This document shows positions 16,984 to 25,598 of a stretch of DNA of 64,000 nucleotides, one piece after another. The DNA is from CAYMEK01 sp964389305 (GTDB lineage: Bacteria > Spirochaetota > Spirochaetia > SZUA-6 > DRHE01), in the NCBI GenBank assembly GCA_964389305.1, contig CAYMEK010000017.1:1-64000 (forward strand), in the 5' to 3' direction. The translations under genes were made by a program, and so were the position numbers. The notes under the pieces are model-generated. The model ran no database searches and was not told the origin of the DNA. It was given only the letters and a program-made list of their open reading frames with translations. Each line of letters begins with the position of its first letter. Within the stretch, counting starts at the first letter, position 1.

Positions 16984-17926
16984 GGCTCAGGCGGTGGCCC
17001 GGGCCATAACCGAGGAGCTGAGCAGGGTAGTAATCGGCCAGGAGCGGATGGTGGAGGAGCTTCTTACGGCCTTTATGGCCGGCGGGCATGTCTTGCTGGA
17101 AGGAGTGCCGGGACTGGCCAAGACCCTGGCGGTACGCTGCCTGGCTGCGGCGCTGGACCTGTCCTATTCGCGGATCCAGTTCACCCCCGACCTGATGCCG
17201 GCGGACGTCACCGGTGTGAACGTCTTCGACAACCGGAAGATGGAGTTCATATTTCGCCAGGGACCTATCTTTACCGATATCCTGCTGGCCGACGAGATTA
17301 ACAGGGCCCCGGCCAAGACCCAGTCGGCCCTCCTGGAAGCGATGCAGGAGAAGCAGGTCACAGTCGACGGAGCCAACCACCGTCTATCGGAGCTGTTCAT
17401 GGTCGTCGCCACCCAGAACCCGATCGAATACGAGGGGACCTATCCGCTCCCTGAAGCCCAGTTAGATCGGTTCATCATGAAAATCATGATCGATTATCCC
17501 TATCAAGACAAAGAGCTCGCCATGCTCGAAATCATGAACAAGATTGGGGAGAAGGCCTACGATCCGCACCATCTAATCGAGAAGAGGGCCGGGGCCGAGC
17601 AGATACGCAGTCTGCGCCGGCAGGTTCACGATGTGGAGACGGATCAGAGCATCTTGCGCTATATTATCGAGATTGTACAGCAATCCCGCTCTTTTCCCAG
17701 CCTTAGCATCGGGGCCAGTCCGAGGGCAGCGGTGATGATGCTGCACGCGGCCAAGGCTCTTTCGCTGCTGCGAGGCATCCCCTATGTGCAGCCCGATGAA
17801 GTCCAGGCCGTAGCCCTGCCGGTCCTGAGACACAGGCTGACGCTCACTCCGGAGGCCCAGATCGAAGGGCTCACCGCCGATGAGTGCATCGAGAACCTGT
17901 TGAAACAGGTACCGGTACCGAGATAG
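16961..17926 (+). CDS. MoxR-family AAA+ ATPase
   Basis: A 321-residue cytoplasmic ATPase. Walker A is GVPGLAKT (residues 48-55), Walker B ILLADEIN (about 107-114), and sensor 1 is VVATQNP followed by the MoxR hallmark EYEGTYPLPEAQLDRF; a lid domain with sensor 2 (IGASPRAA) follows. MoxR proteins act as chaperones that mature or remodel von Willebrand-type partners, here presumably the DUF58 protein directly downstream. The ATG at 16961 lies inside the preceding gene's end, which is usual for such clusters. Confidence 0.95.
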   Translation: MAERTFPEAQAVARAITEELSRVVIGQERMVEELLTAFMAGGHVLLEGVPGLAKTLAVRCLAAALDLSYSRIQFTPDLMPADVTGVNVFDNRKMEFIFRQGPIFTDILLADEINRAPAKTQSALLEAMQEKQVTVDGANHRLSELFMVVATQNPIEYEGTYPLPEAQLDRFIMKIMIDYPYQDKELAMLEIMNKIGEKAYDPHHLIEKRAGAEQIRSLRRQVHDVETDQSILRYIIEIVQQSRSFPSLSIGASPRAAVMMLHAAKALSLLRGIPYVQPDEVQAVALPVLRHRLTLTPEAQIEGLTADECIENLLKQVPVPR

Positions 17927-17928
17927 AG

Positions 17929-19239
17929 ATGCTGCCCGGCAGTCGGTTGATCCTCCTGGTTGCCGCCTCTTCCCCGACCTGGTTCCTGGCCGCCCTGGTT
18001 CCCGGGACCTGGAAGATCCCGCTTCTCTTCCTGCTGGCCGTCCTGCTGCTGAGCGTCTGGAACTACCTCCGCACGCCCGGCCCCCGGAAGCTTGCCGTCC
18101 AGCGCAGTCTGCCGTTTCGCTTTTCCCTGGACTCGGAACAAGAGATCACCCTCTGTCTTACCAACCACTCCGGGAAGCGGCTCACCGTGGAGGTACGGGA
18201 CGAGGTGCCCGACTGCTTCGCGATCCTGTCCCGTTTCGAGCCTCTCATCCTCGACCCCGGCGGCCGGGCGGACATTGGCTACCGCGTCAAGGCGGTGCGC
18301 CGGGGGCAGGCGCATTTCCACCGGGTCTTCATCCGCCTCCAGCAGGGATTGGGATTGATGCGCCGTCAGTTTTCCCTGGAACTGGAGTCCCGCAGAAAGG
18401 TATATCCCAGCTTCCTGGGAGTGGACCAGCACGATCTGCTGGCCATGATCGACCGGCGCCAGGAAGGCCGCAAGATTCCCAGGCTGGTCAAAGGTCGGGG
18501 ATCGGAGTTCGAAAGCCTACGACCCTATCTGCCCGGCGAAGACCTGCGCAACCTGGACTGGAAGATTTCGGCCAAGCGCGGCTATCTGGTCAGCCGCAAC
18601 TTCCAGGTCGAGAAGGGCCAGCAGCTCACTATTCTGATCGATGCCGGTCGCTTTATGATGGAGACCGTGGGAGGCCGGCCGCGCTTCGAGCACGCCTTGA
18701 ACGCAGCGGTAATGCTCAGCTATGTGGCCCAAAAGCGGGGGGATACTGTTTCCCTGGCCTGTTTTTCCAACCGCATCGAGTCGTTTCTTCCAGCGGTCAA
18801 GGGCGCGCTGGTTATGCCGCGAGTTCTGGAAGCTCTCGTCGACGTTCAACCTAGAAACGTGGAGTCGGATTACTGGCATGTTTTCGCCAGCGTGCTCTCC
18901 AGGCTGAAGAAACGCAGCCTGATCGTGCTGATAAGCGAAGTCCTGGACCGGGCCGGCAGCTCAGGGCTGGTGAACAATCTCAGCCGCACCGCGGGCAAGC
19001 ACCTGGTGCTGTGCGTCTTGCTGTGGGAGCAGAAGCTGTACGCCCTCTCCGACCAGATTCCTCTGGATCTGTCCCAAAGCTACCGTAAGGCCGCGGCCAG
19101 CCACGTGATTCTCGAGCGGCAGCTGGCTCTCGACGACATGCGCGCGAAGGGCATCATGGTGCTGGAGACCTCGCCGGAGCATTTCAGCATTCAGCTCATC
19201 CGCAAATACCTGGAGATCCGAAAGGCGGACCTGCTGTAG
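17929..19239 (+). CDS. DUF58 (von Willebrand A-like) protein
   Basis: A 436-residue protein with two N-terminal membrane helices (residues 2-40), a beta-rich middle domain, and the DUF58 core KGRGSEFESLRPYLPGEDLRNLDWKISAKRG with the following vWA-like strand QLTILIDAGRFM (MIDAS-like DxGRF instead of DxSxS). It starts two bases after the MoxR stop; the longer frame upstream lies within the MoxR gene. DUF58 proteins are the usual MoxR partners and are linked in several bacteria to cell-envelope or stress functions. It is followed without a gap by the RDD-SpoIIM fusion. Confidence 0.9.
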   Translation: MLPGSRLILLVAASSPTWFLAALVPGTWKIPLLFLLAVLLLSVWNYLRTPGPRKLAVQRSLPFRFSLDSEQEITLCLTNHSGKRLTVEVRDEVPDCFAILSRFEPLILDPGGRADIGYRVKAVRRGQAHFHRVFIRLQQGLGLMRRQFSLELESRRKVYPSFLGVDQHDLLAMIDRRQEGRKIPRLVKGRGSEFESLRPYLPGEDLRNLDWKISAKRGYLVSRNFQVEKGQQLTILIDAGRFMMETVGGRPRFEHALNAAVMLSYVAQKRGDTVSLACFSNRIESFLPAVKGALVMPRVLEALVDVQPRNVESDYWHVFASVLSRLKKRSLIVLISEVLDRAGSSGLVNNLSRTAGKHLVLCVLLWEQKLYALSDQIPLDLSQSYRKAAASHVILERQLALDDMRAKGIMVLETSPEHFSIQLIRKYLEIRKADLL

Positions 19240-21051
19240 ATGGAAGAGCGGATCAGGATCGCGACACCGGACAATGTGGCGCTGGATTTCGATCTGGCCG
19301 GTCCAGGCTCCCGCTTCGTCGCCCTGTTGCTGGACACGATCGTATGGATACTCATGATGCTGGCGCTCCTGCTGCTGTACCTGCTCCTGGCCTCCTGGCC
19401 GCTGGCGGAGCGGCTGGATAGTCTGGGAGCCTGGCAAACGGCGATCTTCGTCTTTGTGTTCTTCCTGACCCGCTGGGGATACTTCATCCTTTTCGAAACC
19501 TGCCTGAGGGGGCAGACTCCTGGAAAGAGATGGCTCGGTCTCAGGGTGGTGCGGGACAACGGCCTGCCCCCGGGATTCCGCCGCCTTCTCATACGCAACC
19601 TTCTGCGGGTAGCGGATATGCTGCCTCCGCCCACCTATCTTCTCGGCGGGGTGGCGGTTGTGCTGAGCAGGAAGGGGCAACGTCTCGGAGACATGGCCGC
19701 CGGCACCCTGGTGGTGCGGGAACGCTACGGCCGGGGTAGGGAGAAGGAACGAACGGTCGATTACGGCGCCGGCTGGATCAGCAAACTGGAACGAGGGCAG
19801 TCCGAATACGCAGTGGTCCTGCCCAAGGGCAAGATCAGTATCCGGCAAATCGCTCTGATCGAGGAGTACTTCAAGCGAAAGGCAAGCCTGACAGTCGAAC
19901 AGCGGGCGAGGCTGGCCTGGCAGATCGCCCGGCCGATTCTGCCGCTGTTCGAACGGGAGGCCGGCATCCGGCCGGAGGCAGCCGGTCCGTCACAGTACCT
20001 GGGGCAGTCGGAAGCCCTCCTGCAGGAGGTGCTGGCTCTGGCCCGCAAGTCAGCCCTCGGCGCAGCCGATCCCCGGCGGGTCAACGAGGATGTGGAGAAA
20101 AAAGCCCGTACCTGGAGCACCTTCGCCGCCCGGACGGAACAACTACTGCGCAGGGGGAAAAGGGGGCTCAGGAAGCTGTCAGCCGCGGAGATGAAGAGTC
20201 TGCTGGTGGATCACCGCCGCATCACCACCGATCTGGCCAGGGCCCAGTCCATGAAGGCGGATCAGAGGACCCTGTCGGAGCTGAACCGCCTGGCCATAGG
20301 CGGCCACAACATCGTGTACGGCTATGTGAAGCGCGTTTTTAAGGTCCGGGGGCGTGCCTGGCCCGCGCTGTTCGCCCGGGAAGTACGCAACAGCCTGCCG
20401 GTGGTTGCTCTCTCGGCATTTCTGTTTTTCGGCGCGCTGCTGGTCAGCTGCGCGGCCGTTCGCTGGCATCCGGAGCTGGCCTGGGAGCTGGTTGGTCCGG
20501 AGTTCTACGATTTTACCCCGGCCAGCGACGAAAAACTGCACGATATTCCCAAGATCATCCGCCCCGTGGCCGCTTCCTCCATATTGACCAATAACCTGCA
20601 GGTCACGATCCTGGCCTTTGCCTTCGGAATCACCGCCGGCCTGGGAACCGCCTTCCTGCTGGTCTACAACGGGATCCATTTGGGCTCGGTGATCGGCTGG
20701 ATGAGCCTGGGCGGCAACGCCCGGGCTCTATGGGGTTGGGTGATGCCGCACGGCGTCACCGAGATCACCGCCGTCATCATCGCCGGTGCGGCCGGCTTCC
20801 TGCTGGCACGGGCCATCCTGATGCCCGGCGAGCTCAGGCGCTCGGCTGCTTTGAGAATAGCGGCCGGAAAGGCGCTGGTGCTGGAGCTCGGCTGCATGGC
20901 TATGCTGGTAGTGGCGGGATTGATAGAGGGATTTGTCTCGCCCAGCCGGATCGGTTATCCGCTTCGCCTCCTGATCCTGACGGCCAGCGTCGTGCTCTGG
21001 CCCGCCTACTTCTTCCTGGCCGGCCGCAAGACCGCCGTCTTGGAAGGCTGA
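19240..21051 (+). CDS. RDD and SpoIIM-like (DUF95) fusion membrane protein
   Basis: A 603-residue membrane protein joining two families that are usually separate genes. Residues 1-165 are an RDD domain (GSRFVALLLDTIVW at the start, then GQTPGKRWLGLRVV and the closing RKGQRLGDMAAGTLVV). Residues 180-360 are a soluble helical linker. Residues about 360-600 form a stage II sporulation protein M-like domain with several helices, including VPHG-type PHGVTEITAVIIAGAAG and the preceding LGTAFLLVYNGIHLGSVIG. RDD and SpoIIM proteins often neighbour MoxR/DUF58 clusters, so the fusion fits. The ATG directly abuts the DUF58 stop. No sporulation role is implied. Confidence 0.9.
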   Translation: MEERIRIATPDNVALDFDLAGPGSRFVALLLDTIVWILMMLALLLLYLLLASWPLAERLDSLGAWQTAIFVFVFFLTRWGYFILFETCLRGQTPGKRWLGLRVVRDNGLPPGFRRLLIRNLLRVADMLPPPTYLLGGVAVVLSRKGQRLGDMAAGTLVVRERYGRGREKERTVDYGAGWISKLERGQSEYAVVLPKGKISIRQIALIEEYFKRKASLTVEQRARLAWQIARPILPLFEREAGIRPEAAGPSQYLGQSEALLQEVLALARKSALGAADPRRVNEDVEKKARTWSTFAARTEQLLRRGKRGLRKLSAAEMKSLLVDHRRITTDLARAQSMKADQRTLSELNRLAIGGHNIVYGYVKRVFKVRGRAWPALFAREVRNSLPVVALSAFLFFGALLVSCAAVRWHPELAWELVGPEFYDFTPASDEKLHDIPKIIRPVAASSILTNNLQVTILAFAFGITAGLGTAFLLVYNGIHLGSVIGWMSLGGNARALWGWVMPHGVTEITAVIIAGAAGFLLARAILMPGELRRSAALRIAAGKALVLELGCMAMLVVAGLIEGFVSPSRIGYPLRLLILTASVVLWPAYFFLAGRKTAVLEG

Positions 21052-21140
21052 AGCGACAGGATCGGAATTGTTCTGAGTCTTACGCCGGGAAAGGCCAGCC
21101 TCTGGCAACACCCGCCTGCGAGGCGCAGGGCTTGGTTCGT

Positions 21141-21290
21141 TCAGCGGGACCAGGCTAAAGACCATTCCTTGATCGTTCCCCCGCTGCGCTTGATCATCTC
21201 TTTCATCTTGGCGTCAGCTTCGGCTTTGGTACGGCCGTCGATCATGATGATCTGCTCAGCGGAGTTGTTGCGCCGATATTCGAAAAGCAT
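21141..21290 (-). CDS. 49-residue hypothetical protein
   Basis: A short open frame, below the usual length cut-off, starting at ATG 21290 with GGGAGGGG just upstream. The product is hydrophilic and looks like a small alpha/beta unit: a strand-like start (MLFEYRRNNSAEQIIMIDGRT), a Lys-rich helix (KAEADAKMKEMIKRSGG) and a short end (TIKEWSLAWSR). The regular amphipathic pattern and the strong ribosome site suggest a real gene. It lies alone in the gap between the RDD-SpoIIM gene and the minus-strand lipoprotein. No family recognised. Confidence 0.5.
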   Translation of the reverse strand: MLFEYRRNNSAEQIIMIDGRTKAEADAKMKEMIKRSGGTIKEWSLAWSR

Positions 21291-21373
21291 TCATCCCCTC
21301 CCTGGAGAGATAAAAACTACTTCATAAATATTAAGGAAAAATCTCTCCAAGGTAAAGGCCAGAAGGCAAAAAA

Positions 21374-22402
21374 TTACTGCTGCTCCCGCAGCCGCTCCTG
21401 CTCCTGTTCTACCTCGAGCAGGCGGTGGTACTCCCGCATGGCTCTTTTGTCCGCCGTCGACTCGGCCACGCTCTTCATCTGGGCGATCGCCGCCTCTATC
21501 TGGCCGGTAATCTCGTAGATGATGGCTGCGTTGAAACCGGCAGCGACGTTTCTGTTGTCTGACCAGACGTCCAGAAAAATTTCCAGGGCTTCGTCGTAGA
21601 GCATCCCCTTTACCAGATCGTCGGCCTGCTCCATCCTGGGATCTTTGCTTTTATCCCGCATCAGGGTACGGGATTCCCTGACCTGGTAGGGAGCAAGCTG
21701 CCTGGCCATCCGGGGCATAAATGAGTCGATGATCCGCTTGTACACGACTTCCGCATCCGGCAGGTCCTCTTGATTCTCCTTTTCTATCTCGGCTGAGGAC
21801 TGGCCTTTGAAAGACCTGGAGGCGACTATCGTGCCGGAGGAAGCATTCACCACCTGGTAGCTCATTCCGACGCGGAATGTCCTCTTGACCATCGGCACCT
21901 CCACGGTCTGCTCCGTACCGTCTTCATCGACGATGGTCCTCTCGGCGGTCCACTCTTCGTCCTCGCTGTCCAGAAGATACAGCTCTCCGTTTATAATAGC
22001 CTGGGCTTTGACAGCCCTGCCGACATCCACGGCCGTGGTGCTGCTGGTAATCCCGCCTTGCATGGTCCGGGCCACCTCTTCGGGGCCCACCAGCTGAAAG
22101 TATCCGGTGTCGAGGAGGGTCATCACCACTCGGGAGGTCGTGTATTCGGCCACCTTCTGGGCGGTGGTCTCATCTTGAGGAATGTCGATGCCGGTAAGCC
22201 TGGAAATGGCCCACTCGATAAGGTCCTTACCGGACAGCCGCCTGCTCGTGTCCGGATAGCGGAAGTCCAGCACCGCGATCACGCGGTTGGCGGCCATGTT
22301 GATCTCGGCAGGCTTGGTTACCGTGACCGGAATGCTGGTGGCACAGGCCAGAAAAAACAAGGGCACCCACAATATCATAAAAACGAAGATATATCTGCGC
22401 AT
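21374..22402 (-). CDS. CsgG-like envelope lipoprotein with C-terminal helical repeats
   Basis: A 342-residue secreted protein. The signal peptide (residues 1-19) ends in the lipobox-like LACA, so it is probably lipidated. The next part (RVIAVLDFRYPDTS, then TTSRVVMTLLDTGYFQLVGPEEVARTMQ and VKAQAIINGELYLLD) follows the pattern of CsgG/curli-assembly or peptidoglycan-anchored GNA1162-like lipoproteins. The last 80 residues are two TPR-like helix pairs. The ATG at 22402 has AAGGAGAG nine bases upstream and gives a clean signal peptide; ATG codons further upstream do not. It is followed by no co-oriented gene at short distance. Confidence 0.7.
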   Translation of the reverse strand: MRRYIFVFMILWVPLFFLACATSIPVTVTKPAEINMAANRVIAVLDFRYPDTSRRLSGKDLIEWAISRLTGIDIPQDETTAQKVAEYTTSRVVMTLLDTGYFQLVGPEEVARTMQGGITSSTTAVDVGRAVKAQAIINGELYLLDSEDEEWTAERTIVDEDGTEQTVEVPMVKRTFRVGMSYQVVNASSGTIVASRSFKGQSSAEIEKENQEDLPDAEVVYKRIIDSFMPRMARQLAPYQVRESRTLMRDKSKDPRMEQADDLVKGMLYDEALEIFLDVWSDNRNVAAGFNAAIIYEITGQIEAAIAQMKSVAESTADKRAMREYHRLLEVEQEQERLREQQ

Positions 22403-22466
22403 GGACGCTTCTCTCCTTCTCATGAGGTAATTCTTTTCCCAGAGTAGAGTATTGGCAGGCGTTCGG

Positions 22467-23477
22467 TCAACGCTGATCGTTGTCGGCATTCCGACGGGCC
22501 AGGATGATTATCTCCGGCCGATATTCGAAGTGCATCGTATCGAAATAGAGCCACTTTCCGCCCCAGATGAAACCCTGCTCCTCGAAGGCCTGTACCACTT
22601 GCCGGGGAACCATCCAGCGCTGCTCGTAGGGGATGGCGTACCACTCCTCGTTCGCAGCCATCGCCCAGCGCCAGTAGGTATGCCAGCCGCCGTAGCTCTT
22701 TGGGATCAGATCAATGGCCAGCCCGTAGCTGTGATAGCTGCGCGAGCGTGTGCCGGCGATCTCGCGCCAATTGTAGCCGGCCGCTTCCTTCAACTCCGCC
22801 AGGAACCTACGTATTTCAGGCTCATTCCGAGCCAATTCCTCAACTCGCCGATCCACTGCGGCGAGAGGTCCCACCAGCCGCTCGTGCACCCGCACCTCGA
22901 AGCCCATCAGGCTCACGGTGACGATCCGCGCTTCGGTCTGGCTCCGCGTTTCGGCCCTGTACAGGTCCCCCAGGAATCCTCCGTGACGCAACGGCGGTGA
23001 TGATTCGGCCTGCTCGAGTCTCTTGGCGATCCTGCGCTTGTCCTCCTCGTCGAGACTGGGCAGCGGAGGAAGACCGAAGGAGTAGTTGTAGAAGCGGTAC
23101 GAGGTGTACTCGTTCCAACGCTGGCGCAGCTGCTCGGGAAGAAGCCGCCCTTTCGACCAGTAGTACCAGGTATCGTCGATCCGCAGAGCCCAGTCGCCTT
23201 CCCGCCGGGTGAGTTCGGCTATGCGATCCGGATACGCCTGGGCCAGGGACTGCGTCTCCCGCTGGCCGTCCTCCTGTGCTTCCGCTCCCCTCTGGGAGAC
23301 GGCGGAATTGGGCGCCGCCGCGCCGGGAGCGCCGCCTGCACTCTTTTGGGCAGCGCCTCCGGCGACCCCCCTGGTTCCGGGAGCGACGGAGCTTTCGCCG
23401 AAACCGGCCGCCAGTACGCCCAGCAATACCGGCAGCGCCAGCACTGATAGCAGCCCCAGCAAACTTGGACGATTCAT
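22467..23477 (-). CDS. M15-family D-Ala-D-Ala carboxypeptidase-like peptidase
   Basis: A 336-residue exported protein. An N-terminal hydrophobic segment (about 5-25) and a Gly/Ala-rich linker precede a soluble domain with the M15 (VanY-type) zinc motif: SYHSYGLAIDL near residues 255-265 gives the first His and Asp, and KWLYFDTMHFEYRPE near 310-325 gives the final His. Such enzymes trim peptidoglycan side chains or release D-Ala. The start at ATG 23477 is chosen because it directly precedes the hydrophobic segment; its ribosome site is weak. It lies upstream of, and in the same direction as, the CsgG-like lipoprotein gene. Confidence 0.8.
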   Translation of the reverse strand: MNRPSLLGLLSVLALPVLLGVLAAGFGESSVAPGTRGVAGGAAQKSAGGAPGAAAPNSAVSQRGAEAQEDGQRETQSLAQAYPDRIAELTRREGDWALRIDDTWYYWSKGRLLPEQLRQRWNEYTSYRFYNYSFGLPPLPSLDEEDKRRIAKRLEQAESSPPLRHGGFLGDLYRAETRSQTEARIVTVSLMGFEVRVHERLVGPLAAVDRRVEELARNEPEIRRFLAELKEAAGYNWREIAGTRSRSYHSYGLAIDLIPKSYGGWHTYWRWAMAANEEWYAIPYEQRWMVPRQVVQAFEEQGFIWGGKWLYFDTMHFEYRPEIIILARRNADNDQR

Positions 23478-23688
23478 GGTACGGTTCAATATACGCCCGC
23501 AGCGGCGGCAGAGGCAAGAAAGCCCAGGGAAGGTAAATACCGCGCCATGGGGAGGCCGCCGGCTTCTCGGCGAATCGCACAATCTGCCGATTTTTTGGCG
23601 ACCCGCACGCCCTGGCGGTCTCTCAGTACGACACGCGCACCCTGCCAGCTTCTCGGCGCTCCCCGCACCCTGACGACAAAAAATATAC

Positions 23689-23741
23689 TTGCTTTATTCA
23701 ATACTTTGTTTTATATTATAGTAATTAAAACATAATACTAT
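23689..23741 (+). promoter_or_regulatory. promoter and possible operator of the PadR operon
   Basis: TTGCTT (23689-23694), 17-base spacer, TATATT (23712-23717). Directly after it lies an inverted repeat ATAGTA (23718-23723) / TACTAT (23736-23741) with a 12-base spacer, well placed for autorepression by the PadR protein. The whole stretch is AT-rich against GC-rich neighbours. Confidence 0.5.
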
Positions 23742-23767
23742 GCAATATGTAGGTAAAAGGAGAAGCG

Positions 23768-24088
23768 ATGAATGTCCAATTCAAGAAGGGCGTCCTGGAG
23801 CTTTGCGTACTGGTGGTGCTTTGCCGCCGGGATTATTACGGCTACGAACTGGTACACACGATCTCCGCGAACATCGACATCGCCGAAGGAACTGTCTATC
23901 CTCTTCTCCGGCGTCTGACTAAGGAGGGCTACTTCACCACCTACCTGAAGGAATCCGCAGGCGGCCCCTCCCGCAAGTACTACCAGATTACGGAAAAAGG
24001 AAAAGCGTACAAGCAGAGCTTGCTCGAGGAATGGAACCGGTTCGTGAACAGCGTGAAAAAACTGATCGAAGAGGAGGAAGCAGCGTGA
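23768..24088 (+). CDS. PadR-family transcriptional regulator
   Basis: A 106-residue winged-helix regulator. The N-terminal half has the PadR pattern (KGVLELCVLVVL then YYGYELVHTI) and the wing IAEGTVYPLLRRLTKEGYF, followed by the GGPSRKYYQITEKGK strand pair and a short C-terminal dimer helix. AAGGAGAAG precedes the ATG. Its stop overlaps the start of the DUF1700 gene (GTGA). In Firmicutes and spirochaetes PadR-DUF1700-DUF4097 triplets form envelope-stress or membrane-signal operons; this one has the same order. Confidence 0.93.
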   Translation: MNVQFKKGVLELCVLVVLCRRDYYGYELVHTISANIDIAEGTVYPLLRRLTKEGYFTTYLKESAGGPSRKYYQITEKGKAYKQSLLEEWNRFVNSVKKLIEEEEAA

Positions 24089-24669
24089 CTCAAGCACAAT
24101 TTCTAGGGCAGCTTAAACGTTCCCTTGCGGGGCTGCCGGAAGAGGAAAAGAAAGAGATTTTATACGACTACGAAGAGCACTTTCGCATCGGCGTGGAGGC
24201 GGGACAAAGTGAGGAGGAGATCGCCCGCTCGCTCGGCAATCCCAAGAACCTGGGGAGGTCGTTCCGCATCGAAAGCCTGCTAGACGACAGCAAGGGAGGA
24301 TACCGGGCAGCAAACATACTCCGGGCCGTATTCGCCTCCTTGAGCCTGGGATTCTTCAATGTGGCTATCATGGTCCCGGTCTTCGCCTCTCTGGCGGCCG
24401 CTCTAGCCGGCCTGTGGGCCGGCGCGGCGTCCCTGGCCCTAGCCGGGGTGGCCGCAATCCTGGCTTTGATCCTTCGGCCTATTCTACCGCCGTTCATCGG
24501 CACCGGAGGTCTCAACGTAGCATTCCTGATCTTCGCTTCTATCGGGATCAGCGCCTTGGGGCTTCTGGCGGGCATAGGCGTATGGAGGCTCAGCCAGTTG
24601 TTTTTCCGGATCACCGGCCGGTACATACAATTCAACCTCAGAATCGTCAAGAAACAGGAGGTAAGATGA
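24085..24669 (+). CDS. DUF1700/HAAS-domain membrane protein
   Basis: A 194-residue protein. Residues 1-70 are a HAAS/DUF1700-type helical domain (FLGQLKRSLAGLPEEEKKEILYDYEEHF then GQSEEEIARSLGNPKNLGRSFR), followed by three or four membrane helices (about 85-180) and a basic tail. It starts at a GTG overlapping the PadR stop, with GAGGAGGAAG upstream. HAAS domains usually pass signals between PadR-type regulators and membrane partners. The next gene starts within its stop codon. Confidence 0.88.
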   Translation: MTQAQFLGQLKRSLAGLPEEEKKEILYDYEEHFRIGVEAGQSEEEIARSLGNPKNLGRSFRIESLLDDSKGGYRAANILRAVFASLSLGFFNVAIMVPVFASLAAALAGLWAGAASLALAGVAAILALILRPILPPFIGTGGLNVAFLIFASIGISALGLLAGIGVWRLSQLFFRITGRYIQFNLRIVKKQEVR

Positions 24670-25598
24670 TGAACAACACTCTTAAGAAAATCGTGCTGAT
24701 CAGCGCCGCCATAGCCGCAGTTTCCCTGGGTATCGCCGCGGTTCTCTTCTTCACAACGGGAATGTTCAGTTCCGGCGGGCGAGGAGGCGGATTTGCCGTC
24801 GACGAGTCGGATACTTTTTCCCCGGCCGGAATCAAAGAGATAGACCTGAACACCTCCAGCACCGACGTGCTGGTCGGCGGCTCGACCGGTAATAATATAG
24901 AGGTACGCCTGCACGGCAAGGTCCATGCCACTCATCCAGAGGCCATACCCCGCCTGTCTGCGCTTCGGCGGGACGAGATCCTGGAGATCGCCACCGAAAA
25001 CAAGGAAGGCCTCAAGTTTACGATCGGCTTTTATTCAGACGATCTCGTTCTGGAGCTGGGGCTCCCCGAGGCCTATCGGGAGCGTCTGGTCGTACGGACC
25101 AGCTCCGGCGACGTGAAAATTACCGACCATAAGCTGTCCGGGCTTTCCGTCGACACCAGCTCCGGAGACATCGAGCTTCGCTCCATACGGACCTCCAGCC
25201 TCAAAAAGGAATCTTCCTCCGGAGACCTGGTCGCCGAGGACCTGGACGCCGACTATTCGGAGCTGATCAGCTCCAGCGGCGACACACAGATACGAGGTCT
25301 GCGGGGAAGCGCCAGGGTCAAAACCTCCTCGGGGAAAATCGTGTTACGCTATTCGGAGTTCGATGGAGACCTGGAGGTACGAAGCAGCTCGGGAGATGTA
25401 ACGCTTTCGCTGACCGAGGCTGCCCAGTTCCGACTACAGGCGAGAGCCTCTTCCGGGGACGTTAGCTGTCACTTCCCGATTACCTTGTCCGGCCCCGCCA
25501 GCCAGATGAGCCGCAACACCCTGGTGGGTGTGGTAAGAGAAGGAACTCATTCGGTTGCGGTCGATACCTCTTCGGGGGACATCACTATCGAGCCTTGA
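24666..25598 (+). CDS. DUF4097 adhesin-like beta-repeat membrane protein
   Basis: A 310-residue protein with an N-terminal membrane helix (about 10-30) and an extracytoplasmic beta-solenoid. The repeat unit contains SSGD (once SSGK) and occurs eight times between about residues 135 and 308, a pattern typical of DUF4097/putative adhesin proteins. The start could be ATG 24666 (overlapping the previous stop) or the next codon, also ATG; AGGAGG lies just upstream. The gene's end overlaps the convergent AlgH-like gene by 52 bases. It is the likely output of the PadR-DUF1700 pair; its ligand is unknown. Confidence 0.88.
   Translation: MMNNTLKKIVLISAAIAAVSLGIAAVLFFTTGMFSSGGRGGGFAVDESDTFSPAGIKEIDLNTSSTDVLVGGSTGNNIEVRLHGKVHATHPEAIPRLSALRRDEILEIATENKEGLKFTIGFYSDDLVLELGLPEAYRERLVVRTSSGDVKITDHKLSGLSVDTSSGDIELRSIRTSSLKKESSSGDLVAEDLDADYSELISSSGDTQIRGLRGSARVKTSSGKIVLRYSEFDGDLEVRSSSGDVTLSLTEAAQFRLQARASSGDVSCHFPITLSGPASQMSRNTLVGVVREGTHSVAVDTSSGDITIEP

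Noticed and set aside
19240..21051. Sporulation role from the SpoIIM-like domain
   Set aside because: The domain is common in non-spore-formers beside MoxR genes and no other sporulation gene is present.
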